A stretch of DNA of 64,000 nucleotides, taken from contig JAGBSH010000025.1 in assembly GCA_017631885.1 (NCBI GenBank), positions 1 through 64,000 on the forward strand, in the 5' to 3' direction. Positions 40,293 to 49,266 of this stretch are shown here, in pieces (within the stretch, counting starts at the first letter, position 1; every line of letters starts with the position of its first letter). The translations under genes were made by a program, and so were the position numbers. The notes beneath the pieces were generated by a model. The model did not search any database. It was not told where the DNA came from and saw only the letters and a program-made list of their open reading frames with translations. The stretch comes from Fibrobacteraceae bacterium (GTDB lineage Bacteria > Fibrobacterota > Fibrobacteria > Fibrobacterales > Fibrobacteraceae).

Positions 40293-41630
40293 ATGGAACG
40301 CAAAATAATTCAGAAATTCCTTGAATGGAAGAGAAAATCCGACGGCAGGACAGCCCTGCTTGTTGATGGGGCCAGGCGCATAGGCAAAAGCTATGCCGTT
40401 GAGACTTTTGCCAAAACCAACTACAAAAGTTACCTATTGATTGATTTTTCGTACCCACGCCCGGGAACTCTGGAATGCTTTAAAGAAGACTGTTACGACC
40501 TGGACCTTTTTTTCGCGAAGTTATCCGCCATATACGGAGTGCAATTATTTCCCCGGAAAAGCGTCATCATCTTTGACGAGGTCCAGCTATTTCCATTTGC
40601 AAGGCAACTTATAAAACAATTGGTAAAGGACGGACGTTTCGACTACATCGAAACAGGCTCTCTGATTTCGCTCCACAAAAATGTGAAGGATATTCTGATT
40701 CCCTCCGAAGAAGAACATCTGGAAATGTTTCCGATGGATTTTGAGGAATTTCTATGGGCGCTTGGAGACAAGGCAACAGTTCCCTTTCTAAAAAACTGTT
40801 TTGAAAAAAGGATTCCGTTAGGGCAAGCCTTGCACCGGAAGACACTGAACGAATTTCGCAAGTACATGCTTGTTGGTGGAATGCCGCAAGCGGTCGAAGC
40901 GTTCCGCAACTCCGGTGATTTTGCAAAAGCAGACACCATAAAAAAACAGATCCTCTCACTTTACCTGGCCGATATAGGAAAGTACGCCGGGAAAGACGAA
41001 TTAAAAGTTTATTCGCTTTTGGGAGATATTCCCGGTCAACTTTCTAAAAAAGAGAAGAAGTTCAAACTTGCCGACATTGACCAAAATGCACGAATGCGAA
41101 CATACGAAGACTCCTTTGTTTGGTTAGACAAGTCCATGATGATCAACCGCTGCGTAAACGCAACCGACCCAAACATCGGCCTTTCAATGAGCCGCGACAA
41201 CACAACGCAAAAGTGCTACATGGGCGATACAGGATTATTGGTAACCCAGACCTTCCGCGATAACGAATATACAGACAACTTACTCTATAAATCTGTTCTA
41301 TTGGATAAGTTAAACGTAAACGAAGGAATGCTAATGGAAAACATCGTGGCTCAAATGCTGCGGTGCAACGGCCACCACCTGTTTTTCTATTCACGAATTG
41401 ATTCGGCTAACCGTTCGAACAACATGGAAATTGATTTCCTGATATCGGACAACAAGAAAATATCGCCCGTAGAAGTAAAGTCTTCTGCTTATAGAAAGCA
41501 CTCTTCGTTAGACAAGTTTTACTCGCGGTTCAAGAACAAACTTGGAGAAAGATACGTGCTGTACCCCAAAGACGTCATGATAAAGGATGGAGTCGTCCAC
41601 TTACCCCTTTACATGGCTATGTTCTTGTAA
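40293..41630 (+). CDS. DUF4143-type AAA ATPase (second copy)
   Basis: A 445-residue paralogue of the protein at 11871-13235. Walker A GARRIGKS, Walker B VIIFDEVQLFP, YIETGSLISL, LNVNEGMLMENIVAQM and the C-terminal EIDFLIS...PVEVKSS (D...ExK, nuclease-like) are all shared. It sits between hsdM and hsdS, which is not the usual gene order of the type I operon. Its own promoter region makes it a separate unit. It may be an insertion that uses the hsd locus as a landing site, or a modulator of the restriction enzyme. Confidence 0.9.
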   Translation: MERKIIQKFLEWKRKSDGRTALLVDGARRIGKSYAVETFAKTNYKSYLLIDFSYPRPGTLECFKEDCYDLDLFFAKLSAIYGVQLFPRKSVIIFDEVQLFPFARQLIKQLVKDGRFDYIETGSLISLHKNVKDILIPSEEEHLEMFPMDFEEFLWALGDKATVPFLKNCFEKRIPLGQALHRKTLNEFRKYMLVGGMPQAVEAFRNSGDFAKADTIKKQILSLYLADIGKYAGKDELKVYSLLGDIPGQLSKKEKKFKLADIDQNARMRTYEDSFVWLDKSMMINRCVNATDPNIGLSMSRDNTTQKCYMGDTGLLVTQTFRDNEYTDNLLYKSVLLDKLNVNEGMLMENIVAQMLRCNGHHLFFYSRIDSANRSNNMEIDFLISDNKKISPVEVKSSAYRKHSSLDKFYSRFKNKLGERYVLYPKDVMIKDGVVHLPLYMAMFL

Positions 41631-41695
41631 TAGATTGAAATACGGAGTAACACCACGGGAATCTTAAACCTTAAAGGAATTGAAGAGAACAGAGA

Positions 41696-42889
41696 ATGAG
41701 CAAAACGGAATGGAAAGAATATAAACTCGGTGAAATCTACGAAGTTCACAACGGTTTATCCAAAGGACGAGAATTCTTTGGATCTGGTTATCCATTCATT
41801 TCATTTTCTACAGTTTTTAACAAATGGTTTATTCCCGAAATAATAACAGATTTCGCTCAAACAACAGAATCCGAGCAAGAAAGTTATTCCATTAAAGCTG
41901 GCGATATTCTTGTTACAAGAACTAGCGAAACTGCCGATGAATTGGGGATGAGCTGTGTTGCCTTGAGAGATATTCCTAACGCAACTTATAATGGTTTCTG
42001 CAAAAGGATGCGTCAATATAATAAAGATGTTGATGTTGATTCCAAATATGTTGGCTACTATATGCGAAACCCTGAATTCAGAAAGAAATTTCAGGCTTTT
42101 GCAGGATCAATGAGTACACGGGCTAGTTTAACGAACGACGCATTGCTTGGACTGACTATAAAATTACCCCCACTAGCTGAACAACAACGCATCGCCAAAA
42201 TTCTATCATCCCTTGATGACAAAATCGAACTCAACAATGCAATAAACAGGAATTTAGAGGAGCAAGCCCAAGCAATCTTCAAGAACTGGTTCATTGATTT
42301 CGAACCGTTTGGCGGGAAGATGCCGGAGGATTGGAAAAACGGTAGTCTTTCTGATATAGCTGATTATCTTAATGGTCTCGCTATGCAGAAATTCCGTCCA
42401 AAGAATGAAGAGGTCGGACTTCCTGTTCTAAAAATTAAAGAGTTACGTCAAGGCTTTGCCGGAGAAGATGCAGAATTATGCTCTCCAAACATAAAATCCG
42501 AATACATTGTAAATGACGGAGATGTCATTTTCTCTTGGTCAGGAAGTTTACTTGTTGACCTATGGTGTGGCGGAAAATGTGGATTGAATCAGCATTTATT
42601 CAAAGTGACATCAGAGCGTTATGACAAATGGTTCTATTACATGTGGACAAAGCATCATTTAGATCGCTTTATATTCCTTGCCGCCGACAAAGCAACCACA
42701 ATGGGTCACATCAAACGCGAAGAACTCGACAAAGCCGAGGTTTGCATCCCAACAAAGGCTGATTACAACAAAATCGGAAGCTCTCTAGAACCAATGATTG
42801 AAACAATAATAGCGAAAAGAGTTGAAAATCAACGTCTAACTTTGCTTCGTAACAAATTGCTGCCCAAATTAATGTCAAATTCGCAATGA
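41696..42889 (+). CDS. hsdS: Type I restriction-modification specificity subunit HsdS
   Basis: A 397-residue HsdS with two target-recognition domains (residues ~1-150 and ~210-370). Each TRD is followed by a conserved helix: PPLAEQQRIAKILSSLDDKIELN after the first and a similar PTKADYNKIGSSLE...NQRLTLLRNKLLPKLMS after the second. It sets the two half-sites recognised by the methylase and restriction complex. AAGAGAACAGAGAATG gives a weak ribosome-binding site. Confidence 0.95.
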   Translation: MSKTEWKEYKLGEIYEVHNGLSKGREFFGSGYPFISFSTVFNKWFIPEIITDFAQTTESEQESYSIKAGDILVTRTSETADELGMSCVALRDIPNATYNGFCKRMRQYNKDVDVDSKYVGYYMRNPEFRKKFQAFAGSMSTRASLTNDALLGLTIKLPPLAEQQRIAKILSSLDDKIELNNAINRNLEEQAQAIFKNWFIDFEPFGGKMPEDWKNGSLSDIADYLNGLAMQKFRPKNEEVGLPVLKIKELRQGFAGEDAELCSPNIKSEYIVNDGDVIFSWSGSLLVDLWCGGKCGLNQHLFKVTSERYDKWFYYMWTKHHLDRFIFLAADKATTMGHIKREELDKAEVCIPTKADYNKIGSSLEPMIETIIAKRVENQRLTLLRNKLLPKLMSNSQ

Positions 42890-42934
42890 TGGTAATGATT
42901 TGTTGAATAGTTATTAAAGAGGAACGAAAAAACA

Positions 42935-45376
42935 ATGAATATGACTTTAGAAAAAACAAAAATCTACCAAGAATTGGAATCAAGAGGCGTTTCTGCTAAA
43001 ATATTGGGAAATTTGATAAATCTTTCTCAATGTTGTGAAAGCATTCTGTCAAAAGTTAATAGTGCATTCCCTCATTTTACGAATCATGATATAGGTCATT
43101 CCTTTCGTGTTGCTGATTTCATGTATGATTTATTGCCACAGTCTATTAGTGATTATTGTGATACAGAACTTATAATGATGCTTTATGTTGCGATGACACA
43201 TGATTTGGGGATGGTTGATGATTCTTTTGAGGTAAAATCATTTGAAGATTTGGAAAAAATACGGACGAATCACCATAAAAGATCTGCAGAAATGGTTGAG
43301 GATAAAAATCTATTTAACGATGGCTTTTTTTCAATAGATGAAATTGATGTACGAACAGAAATAGCAAATATTTCAAAATCGCATAATGAATCTGTTGAAT
43401 GGATTATTGAAAACATAAAAGAAGAAAAGAATATAGGAAGAGATGTTGTTCATTGTAGATTTATTTGCTATTTACTGAGAATTGCAGATTTAATTGATTT
43501 TGATAATCAAAGAACTCCTTTAGTTGTATATAAATTATTTGAAAAAGAATTACAGAAGAACGAATATAAAAAGAGTGATGAAGAATGGAAAAAACAATTA
43601 TCTGTAACTAATTTTAATCATGTAAAAAATAATAGAGCACAAAGAAAATGCAATATTGTTTTTGATGCAAAAGTTTATTCTTCTGCCATATGTAGAAGTC
43701 TTTTTGAATATTTTAATTATATTGAAAAAGAAATTGCAGAAATCGAAAAAGTTAATCCCAAAGATGAAAAATTTAAATTTTTTATAGATCCAAAGGTCAA
43801 GCAAAATATTGAACGAAATGGGTTTGATGTTAAACCATTAATACAATATGTTGACTATTTGTCGATTGCAAATATTCTTGTTGGTGAAAATCTTTATAAT
43901 AAAAAAGAAGATGCTTTAAGAGAACTTTTACAAAATGCTATGGATGCGATTCTTTTGATGAAGGAAATAAAAAATGGTGCAAGCTATACTCCCACAATAA
44001 AAATATCTGTAGATAAAGAATATCTTTCTATTTCCGATAATGGAATTGGAATGACTTTGAAAGATATAGAACAATATTTTTTATGCATAGGAAAATCATT
44101 TTATAAATCAAAAGATTATCACTATAACTATAAACCAATAAGTAATTATGGTGTTGGTTTTTTATCAAGTTATTTATTGTCTAACAAAATTATTGTTGAA
44201 ACCACATCGTATCAGGATTCAAATAATCAAATAAATCTAGAATTGAATAGAAATGACGAATATGTCATTTTTTCACAAAAACATTTGGACGTTTCAAATC
44301 ATGGTACCATTGTTAAATTAGTAATATCGGATGTTTTAAAAGTATTCGGTGATATAAAAGAAATAATAAGTTTTATTGAAAAAAATTTCGTTAATCCTGG
44401 TATTTCAATTGAATTTTATGATAATAATAGTTGTAATAGTACACCTATAAAATTGAATGATTTTAACAATGAATATCGAGAATATTTAGATGATATTTTT
44501 CTACAGTGTGATTTAGGAACAGCTAAATTAGATGTTTCGGCTTGTAAAAATTTTCTTTCCGAAGAAGACTTTGTATTTGAAAATGGTCGTTATATAAATA
44601 GTAAAGAATTTAGCACAATCGGTCATTTAAAAACGCTAGTTTACAATGATGACTGTATTAACTCAATTATTGTAAAGGGCTTGTCTGATGAGCAAGAACA
44701 AATTTTAGATGATAATTCAGGACGATGCTCTGAAAGCGAACTCATCAGCGATCGATTTAGCGAGTATTTCGATGATTTAGATCAATATGAGCAATGTGTT
44801 GAAATATATGCAAATAATGAAGATTTTTCGGATGTTATTGATGATGACTCTAGTGTGATAGATGAAAGAGATGGTGATTTTTGGATTCCAGATGAAAACG
44901 GAGAAATATCTTTTTTGGATTTTGTGTTAGAAGAATTATATCCCTGTAAAAGATTTCTCATTGAAAAGAAAGTACATAATATTATCGTTAATGATGATGA
45001 CTTCTCTTTCTTCCGAAAAAATGTAAAGTGTAATGCTTCTGGTTATTTTTACCGTGATGAAGGCTTTCAAATGGATTTTTATGTAAAAAATGTTCGTGTT
45101 AACAATGCTGAAATTTCCATTCCTTTTTGCTTTTCAAATATATCTTTGAAAAAACTAAAAATCAATGTTCTCAATAATTGCGTCCCTGATTTAAGCAGGT
45201 CGAAAATACCTGAAGATATCGCGCAATCTATAGGATATGCTGTTGGTAGAGCGGTTCACCTTGCTTTATTAAAAAAACGCGAAATTTCTGGTAAAAAGTT
45301 GTCTGAGAATGAATTGAGACTATTAGAAAAATTTGTATCTAAATATTATACAGAAAAGAATCTTTTTTGTAAGTAA
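42935..45376 (+). CDS. HD-domain and GHKL (HSP90-like) ATPase fusion
   Basis: An 813-residue protein. The N-terminal HD phosphohydrolase region has HFTNHDIGHSFRVAD (H51, D52, H55) and AMTHDLGM (H89, D90). From ~300 a GHKL ATPase follows: EDALRELLQNAMDAI (N box, ~323), ISDNGIGMTL (G1, ~367) and ISNYGVGFLSSYL (G2, ~404). The C-terminal ~350 residues are acidic and not recognised. HD plus HSP90-like ATPases occur in bacterial conflict systems; their activity is not established. It is AT-rich. The DUF2971 gene follows after 32 bp and is probably co-transcribed. AAGAGGAACG is the ribosome-binding site. Confidence 0.82.
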   Translation: MNMTLEKTKIYQELESRGVSAKILGNLINLSQCCESILSKVNSAFPHFTNHDIGHSFRVADFMYDLLPQSISDYCDTELIMMLYVAMTHDLGMVDDSFEVKSFEDLEKIRTNHHKRSAEMVEDKNLFNDGFFSIDEIDVRTEIANISKSHNESVEWIIENIKEEKNIGRDVVHCRFICYLLRIADLIDFDNQRTPLVVYKLFEKELQKNEYKKSDEEWKKQLSVTNFNHVKNNRAQRKCNIVFDAKVYSSAICRSLFEYFNYIEKEIAEIEKVNPKDEKFKFFIDPKVKQNIERNGFDVKPLIQYVDYLSIANILVGENLYNKKEDALRELLQNAMDAILLMKEIKNGASYTPTIKISVDKEYLSISDNGIGMTLKDIEQYFLCIGKSFYKSKDYHYNYKPISNYGVGFLSSYLLSNKIIVETTSYQDSNNQINLELNRNDEYVIFSQKHLDVSNHGTIVKLVISDVLKVFGDIKEIISFIEKNFVNPGISIEFYDNNSCNSTPIKLNDFNNEYREYLDDIFLQCDLGTAKLDVSACKNFLSEEDFVFENGRYINSKEFSTIGHLKTLVYNDDCINSIIVKGLSDEQEQILDDNSGRCSESELISDRFSEYFDDLDQYEQCVEIYANNEDFSDVIDDDSSVIDERDGDFWIPDENGEISFLDFVLEELYPCKRFLIEKKVHNIIVNDDDFSFFRKNVKCNASGYFYRDEGFQMDFYVKNVRVNNAEISIPFCFSNISLKKLKINVLNNCVPDLSRSKIPEDIAQSIGYAVGRAVHLALLKKREISGKKLSENELRLLEKFVSKYYTEKNLFCK

Positions 45377-45408
45377 TGAAAAAACATATTTAGCAAAGGG
45401 TTTAAAAA

Positions 45409-46293
45409 ATGAGTATAAATGGTTTACCATTTAAATTATATAAATACAAGGGAGTGTCAGACGGGGTTCTTGATGGATTGAGTAAGGGAAAAGTTTGGTT
45501 TTCTCATTTAGACAAATTGAACGATCCATATGAGAATGATTATGATTATGACGATTCAATGTTTTTTTCAAATCTCAACAATTATCTCAAAACATTTCCA
45601 GATAAAGGAATGCCTATAGAGATTCAAAATAAAATTGATGAATTAAAATGGCAAAAAAGAGATGATGCCACAATAATACAGTATTTGGAGCGGTTTTCTG
45701 TTGATGGCGGATTGAGACCCCAACTTGATAAAATCAAAAAAATTATAAAAAATCACAAATCCAGCAAAGCCGGAATTTTAAGTTTATGTGAAAATTACGA
45801 CAATCTCCTGATGTGGGCGTATTACGGTGACAATTATGCAGGACTTTGCATGGAATTCTCTACAGAAGAAAATGCGGATGTCTTAAATAATGAAAAATTC
45901 ACATTCAAGGTTGACTACAATAATTGTCATTACAATATGATGGATGTATTCCCAATCTATTCTTCAGAGTTTCCCAATAAAACGCAGGATGATCTTGAAA
46001 TGGGAATATGTATATCGAAAATATATGCGCACAAATCAACCGATTGGTCGCACGAAAAAGAATGGCGAGTCATTTCGGATATTTCAAAACAAAAGGAAAA
46101 TCCTGACAAAGGAGGTGCGTTAATGCCATTCCCAGGGAAATTAACAGCAATTTATTTTGGAGATAGAGCAACTAGCGAAGCAATCAACAGCGTTAAAGAA
46201 GCTGTCGAAATGGGTTCTTATGGTTACGAACCTCTTTACAAGCGGGCCAAGTTAAGAAAAGATTCCTTCGGAATAGAACTAATAGACATTTAA
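45409..46293 (+). CDS. DUF2971 family protein
   Basis: A 294-residue protein with the DUF2971 pattern: KLYKYKG, VWFSHLDKLNDPYEND, AGILSLCENYDNLLMWAYYGDNYAGLCMEFS, YAHKSTDWSHEKEWRVI and AIYFGDRAT. The family is widespread in defence islands but its biochemical activity is unknown; the fold may resemble ADP-ribosyltransferase-like proteins (uncertain). AAAGGG precedes the start. It probably works with the HD-GHKL protein upstream. Confidence 0.85.
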   Translation: MSINGLPFKLYKYKGVSDGVLDGLSKGKVWFSHLDKLNDPYENDYDYDDSMFFSNLNNYLKTFPDKGMPIEIQNKIDELKWQKRDDATIIQYLERFSVDGGLRPQLDKIKKIIKNHKSSKAGILSLCENYDNLLMWAYYGDNYAGLCMEFSTEENADVLNNEKFTFKVDYNNCHYNMMDVFPIYSSEFPNKTQDDLEMGICISKIYAHKSTDWSHEKEWRVISDISKQKENPDKGGALMPFPGKLTAIYFGDRATSEAINSVKEAVEMGSYGYEPLYKRAKLRKDSFGIELIDI

Positions 46294-46404
46294 GCAACCT
46301 ATAATATGACCTGTTATTTAAAGAATATTTCATAATCTACATGAATTTTCCACTATAAGAATCTCATTTTTTTACAATAAGATCGCCATGATGTCACTAT
46401 TTGT

Positions 46405-46432
46405 CATGTAGTAGATATATGTTTACTACATG
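46405..46432 (+). promoter_or_regulatory. Inverted repeat spanning the start codon of the CoiA-like gene
   Basis: CATGTAGTA (46405-46413) is the exact inverse of TACTACATG (46424-46432), with a 10-base loop. The ATG at 46430 is the end of the right arm, and no Shine-Dalgarno sequence is seen before it. It may be a repressor operator or an RNA hairpin that hides the start. Confidence 0.5.
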
Positions 46433-47419
46433 GCTAAAATAAAACTTCTTTACACATCCGCATTAGATTCAAAGAGTACTCTTGTTACTGCTTTACAGGC
46501 AGAAAAGGGTGACGAATACTCATGTCCACTTTGCCAAGGGGAAATGATTCTTCGAAAAAGTGGCAGGGAAGGTCCAGGCAGTAGAAAACCTCATTTCGCC
46601 CATAAGGCTCTTACTCCTAATTGTACTCCTGAAGGAGTCCTACACCATTCCTTTAAAATGATGCTAGCGAATATATTGAGAACCAAACTGGCTAATAACG
46701 AACCATTCTCATTATCTTTTACATGTGGGCATTGCGGAGAAGCGCACGAAGCGAATCTTTTGAAGATTACAAAAGAAGTTGCCGTTGAAAAAAATCTGGG
46801 AACCTGTATTCCAGATATCGCCTTGATTGATAAAAATGGGAAGCCCTATCTTGCTATAGAAATCGTTGTAACGCATCCTCCAGAAGAAGAAACTCTGGAA
46901 TACTATCGTAAAAACAATATCGCTCTTTATCGATTGAACATTAGCTCTGAAGCTGATTTAGATAATATTGAAAATCGTGCCAAAAAGCCGGATGAATTTT
47001 GGTTCTGCAAGAATCCCAAATGCCCGACTTGCGGCGCCTTTATGGACACGAAAATTATGGCAATTGGAAATATTGAATGCCATCGTTGTGACCAACCAAT
47101 GAAAATAGCCCTGATTGTCAGCTCCGCCTGGCTAAAGAAAAAACATTATGATCCCAAAACTCCAATCAGTTTTGACGAACATGAAAGAACCTTTGCAAAA
47201 GAACATGGGGTTATCGTGCAACAACGATTTAGTAAAACTAGGGGAGAATACTACCAAGCAAATGTTTGCCCTCATTGTAATGCATTCATTGGAGAACATT
47301 TTTTAATTGATTACATCATGGAATTGTTCTACGATGACGAGAACAAGGACTCCAGCATGTTCGAAAAGGTCAAAATGGGATGGTTCTGTCCCAAATGCGA
47401 AATGGGAATAGAGGAATAA
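46430..47419 (+). CDS. CoiA-like nuclease with zinc ribbons
   Basis: A 329-residue protein. The N-terminal part resembles competence protein CoiA: a first zinc ribbon (CPLC), then RKPHFAHKA, and VLHHSFKMML. The putative PD-(D/E)XK core is CIPDIALIDKNGKPYLAIEIV (D129 and E144). More CxxC pairs follow (FTCGHCG, NPKCPTCGAF, IECHRCDQ, VCPHCNAF, WFCPKCEM), so it probably binds several zinc ions and nucleic acid. It is not among competence genes. A PIN-like gene follows after 2 bp. Defence or DNA-processing function is inferred. Confidence 0.72.
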   Translation: MAKIKLLYTSALDSKSTLVTALQAEKGDEYSCPLCQGEMILRKSGREGPGSRKPHFAHKALTPNCTPEGVLHHSFKMMLANILRTKLANNEPFSLSFTCGHCGEAHEANLLKITKEVAVEKNLGTCIPDIALIDKNGKPYLAIEIVVTHPPEEETLEYYRKNNIALYRLNISSEADLDNIENRAKKPDEFWFCKNPKCPTCGAFMDTKIMAIGNIECHRCDQPMKIALIVSSAWLKKKHYDPKTPISFDEHERTFAKEHGVIVQQRFSKTRGEYYQANVCPHCNAFIGEHFLIDYIMELFYDDENKDSSMFEKVKMGWFCPKCEMGIEE

Positions 47420-47421
47420 AT

Positions 47422-48456
47422 ATGAATCAGTTTACTCCAATTTTATTTGATACATCTATTTGGGTAAAACTTATTAAAGAGAATATTTCACCCAATGAAT
47501 GGGAATGCCGCAAAGCTATTCCTTTTCTGTCCTTAGAAGTGATTTTAGAATTAATAAATGTTGATGTCGACACCAGAAAGCAACGTTTAACATATCTAGC
47601 AAATATCCCTCAAATAGCAATACTGCCGCATTCTTCTAAAATCGAAATAGGAGGCGTCATCAACCTAGTTTCTCTAGAGTACTTATACAAAGTTTTCAAA
47701 AATGAGAAACCCTTACGATTTTTTCTAAAGGAAAAAATTAAGACTATAACAGGTCATGAATTAATATCATATTGCTTCCAAGGAGCAAGCGACAATCATC
47801 TTGATTCTTTTTTGAACCTGAGTAAAAAGAAAAATGCCATTCTAGCCAACCCAATGCTAAAGGATCCACAACTGTGGAAGATGAAAATATCTGATTTCCC
47901 TATTGAAAAAGTTTTTGATGAAAAACAAATACCTTCTATAAGGACACTTCTTGATTCAAGATTGTACAAAAAAGAATCCGAAAATAATCCAGCTTTTTGC
48001 AAGGACTATTTTATAGATTATGCAAAAAATCTTGCTAGTGACGGACTATTGAATCTTATAAAAGATTTCGCACTCAATGTATCGCAAGATATGCTAGTTT
48101 CGGATTTTTCCCGTTCATTCTCAATAAATATCCTTTTGCAAGATTTTTCTGCAAACACAAACGTTCCTTTAGAAATTCTAAAAAGTATTGATTTCCGGAC
48201 ATTAACAATTTTAAGTTTATTAGACGCTTTTGAAGAAGAATACTGCAAAGATTATAGGAAAGATGAACGGCGTAAAATAGAGTCTAGTTCTTATATGGAC
48301 AAAAATTTAGCCGCATATTCTTATTTCGTTCCAGTTATGGTTGATGCGAGAACCCATATTATTTTGGATCGAGTTAAAGCCCGTGGATTTAACTTGGAAT
48401 ATTTTCAAGCAGGCAATGTCAAAGCGTTTTTAGAAAAGCTGAATGACTACGCCTAA
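47422..48456 (+). CDS. PIN-like domain protein
   Basis: ATG 47422 is chosen because GAGGA lies 6 bp upstream; a longer frame to 47380 overlaps the CoiA-like gene. The product is 344 residues. ILFDTSIWVKLI (D10), FLSLEVILELI (E43) and FVPVMVDARTHIILDRV (Asp ~307) occupy the positions of the metal-binding acidic residues of PIN ribonucleases, with a long insert between the second and third. RNase activity is therefore a reasonable guess. It is the second gene of a pair with the CoiA-like nuclease and converges on the TOPRIM-like gene. Confidence 0.6.
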   Translation: MNQFTPILFDTSIWVKLIKENISPNEWECRKAIPFLSLEVILELINVDVDTRKQRLTYLANIPQIAILPHSSKIEIGGVINLVSLEYLYKVFKNEKPLRFFLKEKIKTITGHELISYCFQGASDNHLDSFLNLSKKKNAILANPMLKDPQLWKMKISDFPIEKVFDEKQIPSIRTLLDSRLYKKESENNPAFCKDYFIDYAKNLASDGLLNLIKDFALNVSQDMLVSDFSRSFSINILLQDFSANTNVPLEILKSIDFRTLTILSLLDAFEEEYCKDYRKDERRKIESSSYMDKNLAAYSYFVPVMVDARTHIILDRVKARGFNLEYFQAGNVKAFLEKLNDYA

Positions 48457-48486
48457 AAAGATCTCGACCAAGTTCAAAAAGCGTAA

Positions 48487-49266
48487 TCAAGGATCAATCA
48501 TCCTAGCAATTTTCCCTGCTCCCAAATATTCCAGCAAGAAGAACGGGAACGCGCTTAGGGTCGCGACAACATTATCTTGCTTTATCAACTTTTGTTGGTG
48601 TTGCAAGATGGCGGCTTGTTGCATTTGGTCAAGAACAGAAAACAACTCTTCAGAAGTCAAGTGCATTAGCCACTGGGCTTTTTCATAATTTGCCCTGCAA
48701 ATAATCAACCAATTTTCTCGGCAATTTGCTCTGCAGATTGTTTTTGAATCACGGTTCAAATCATTCACAAAATGTTTGAAACCGTCTTCTTCGCAATCAC
48801 AAATTTTAAATAGTTTTCGGTCTTCGGGCATAAGACCGTTTGAACGGTCGCATATATTGACCACTTCGACCATCGGATAACTTAAAAACAGTTTGCCGTT
48901 TTCGGTTTCGTTGTCGAAGAAATTCAACAGTTCGTCAAGTTGTTCGCAAGATTGCTCAATCGATTGGGCGAGTCCATGGATATCCAAATCAAAGAACAAG
49001 AATACCTGAGAAACTGATTCCCTATCCAAATCCTGGAGTTCCTCATCTTCCTTATGCCGTTCTTTTAGGATCTCTACAACATCTAAAAAGCCATCATCGT
49101 CTTTTAGCTTACCATAAAGGCTATAGATGTTGGACGAGAAAACAATTTTCACCAAATCGCTAGACAAATCGGCTAGTTCTTCAGGGAAAGCCTTTTGCAA
49201 TCGGTCGACAATGTTCCCTTCGGGCTGCTCACCCTCCAATACAAAAAGGACCTTTGCGGAACTCAA
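48487..49266 (-). CDS. TOPRIM-like protein paired with an AAA ATPase
   Basis: A 259-residue protein. VLFVLEGEQPEGNIVDRL (E11) and VFLFFDLDIHG (D93, D95) match the Glu and DxD motifs of a TOPRIM nuclease domain. Its start overlaps the stop of the ATPase gene by 4 bp. ATPase plus TOPRIM pairs include the OLD-type, PARIS (AriA/AriB) and RloA/RloB or AbiL-type defence systems; which group this one belongs to cannot be decided by eye. Confidence 0.65.
   Translation of the reverse strand: MSSAKVLFVLEGEQPEGNIVDRLQKAFPEELADLSSDLVKIVFSSNIYSLYGKLKDDDGFLDVVEILKERHKEDEELQDLDRESVSQVFLFFDLDIHGLAQSIEQSCEQLDELLNFFDNETENGKLFLSYPMVEVVNICDRSNGLMPEDRKLFKICDCEEDGFKHFVNDLNRDSKTICRANCRENWLIICRANYEKAQWLMHLTSEELFSVLDQMQQAAILQHQQKLIKQDNVVATLSAFPFFLLEYLGAGKIARMIDP

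Noticed and set aside
39145-40458. Long minus-strand open frame of 437 codons opposite hsdM
   Set aside because: It lies antisense to a clear, GC-rich hsdM with all catalytic motifs. Its protein is Val/Ala/Phe-rich without domains, as expected of a codon-bias shadow.
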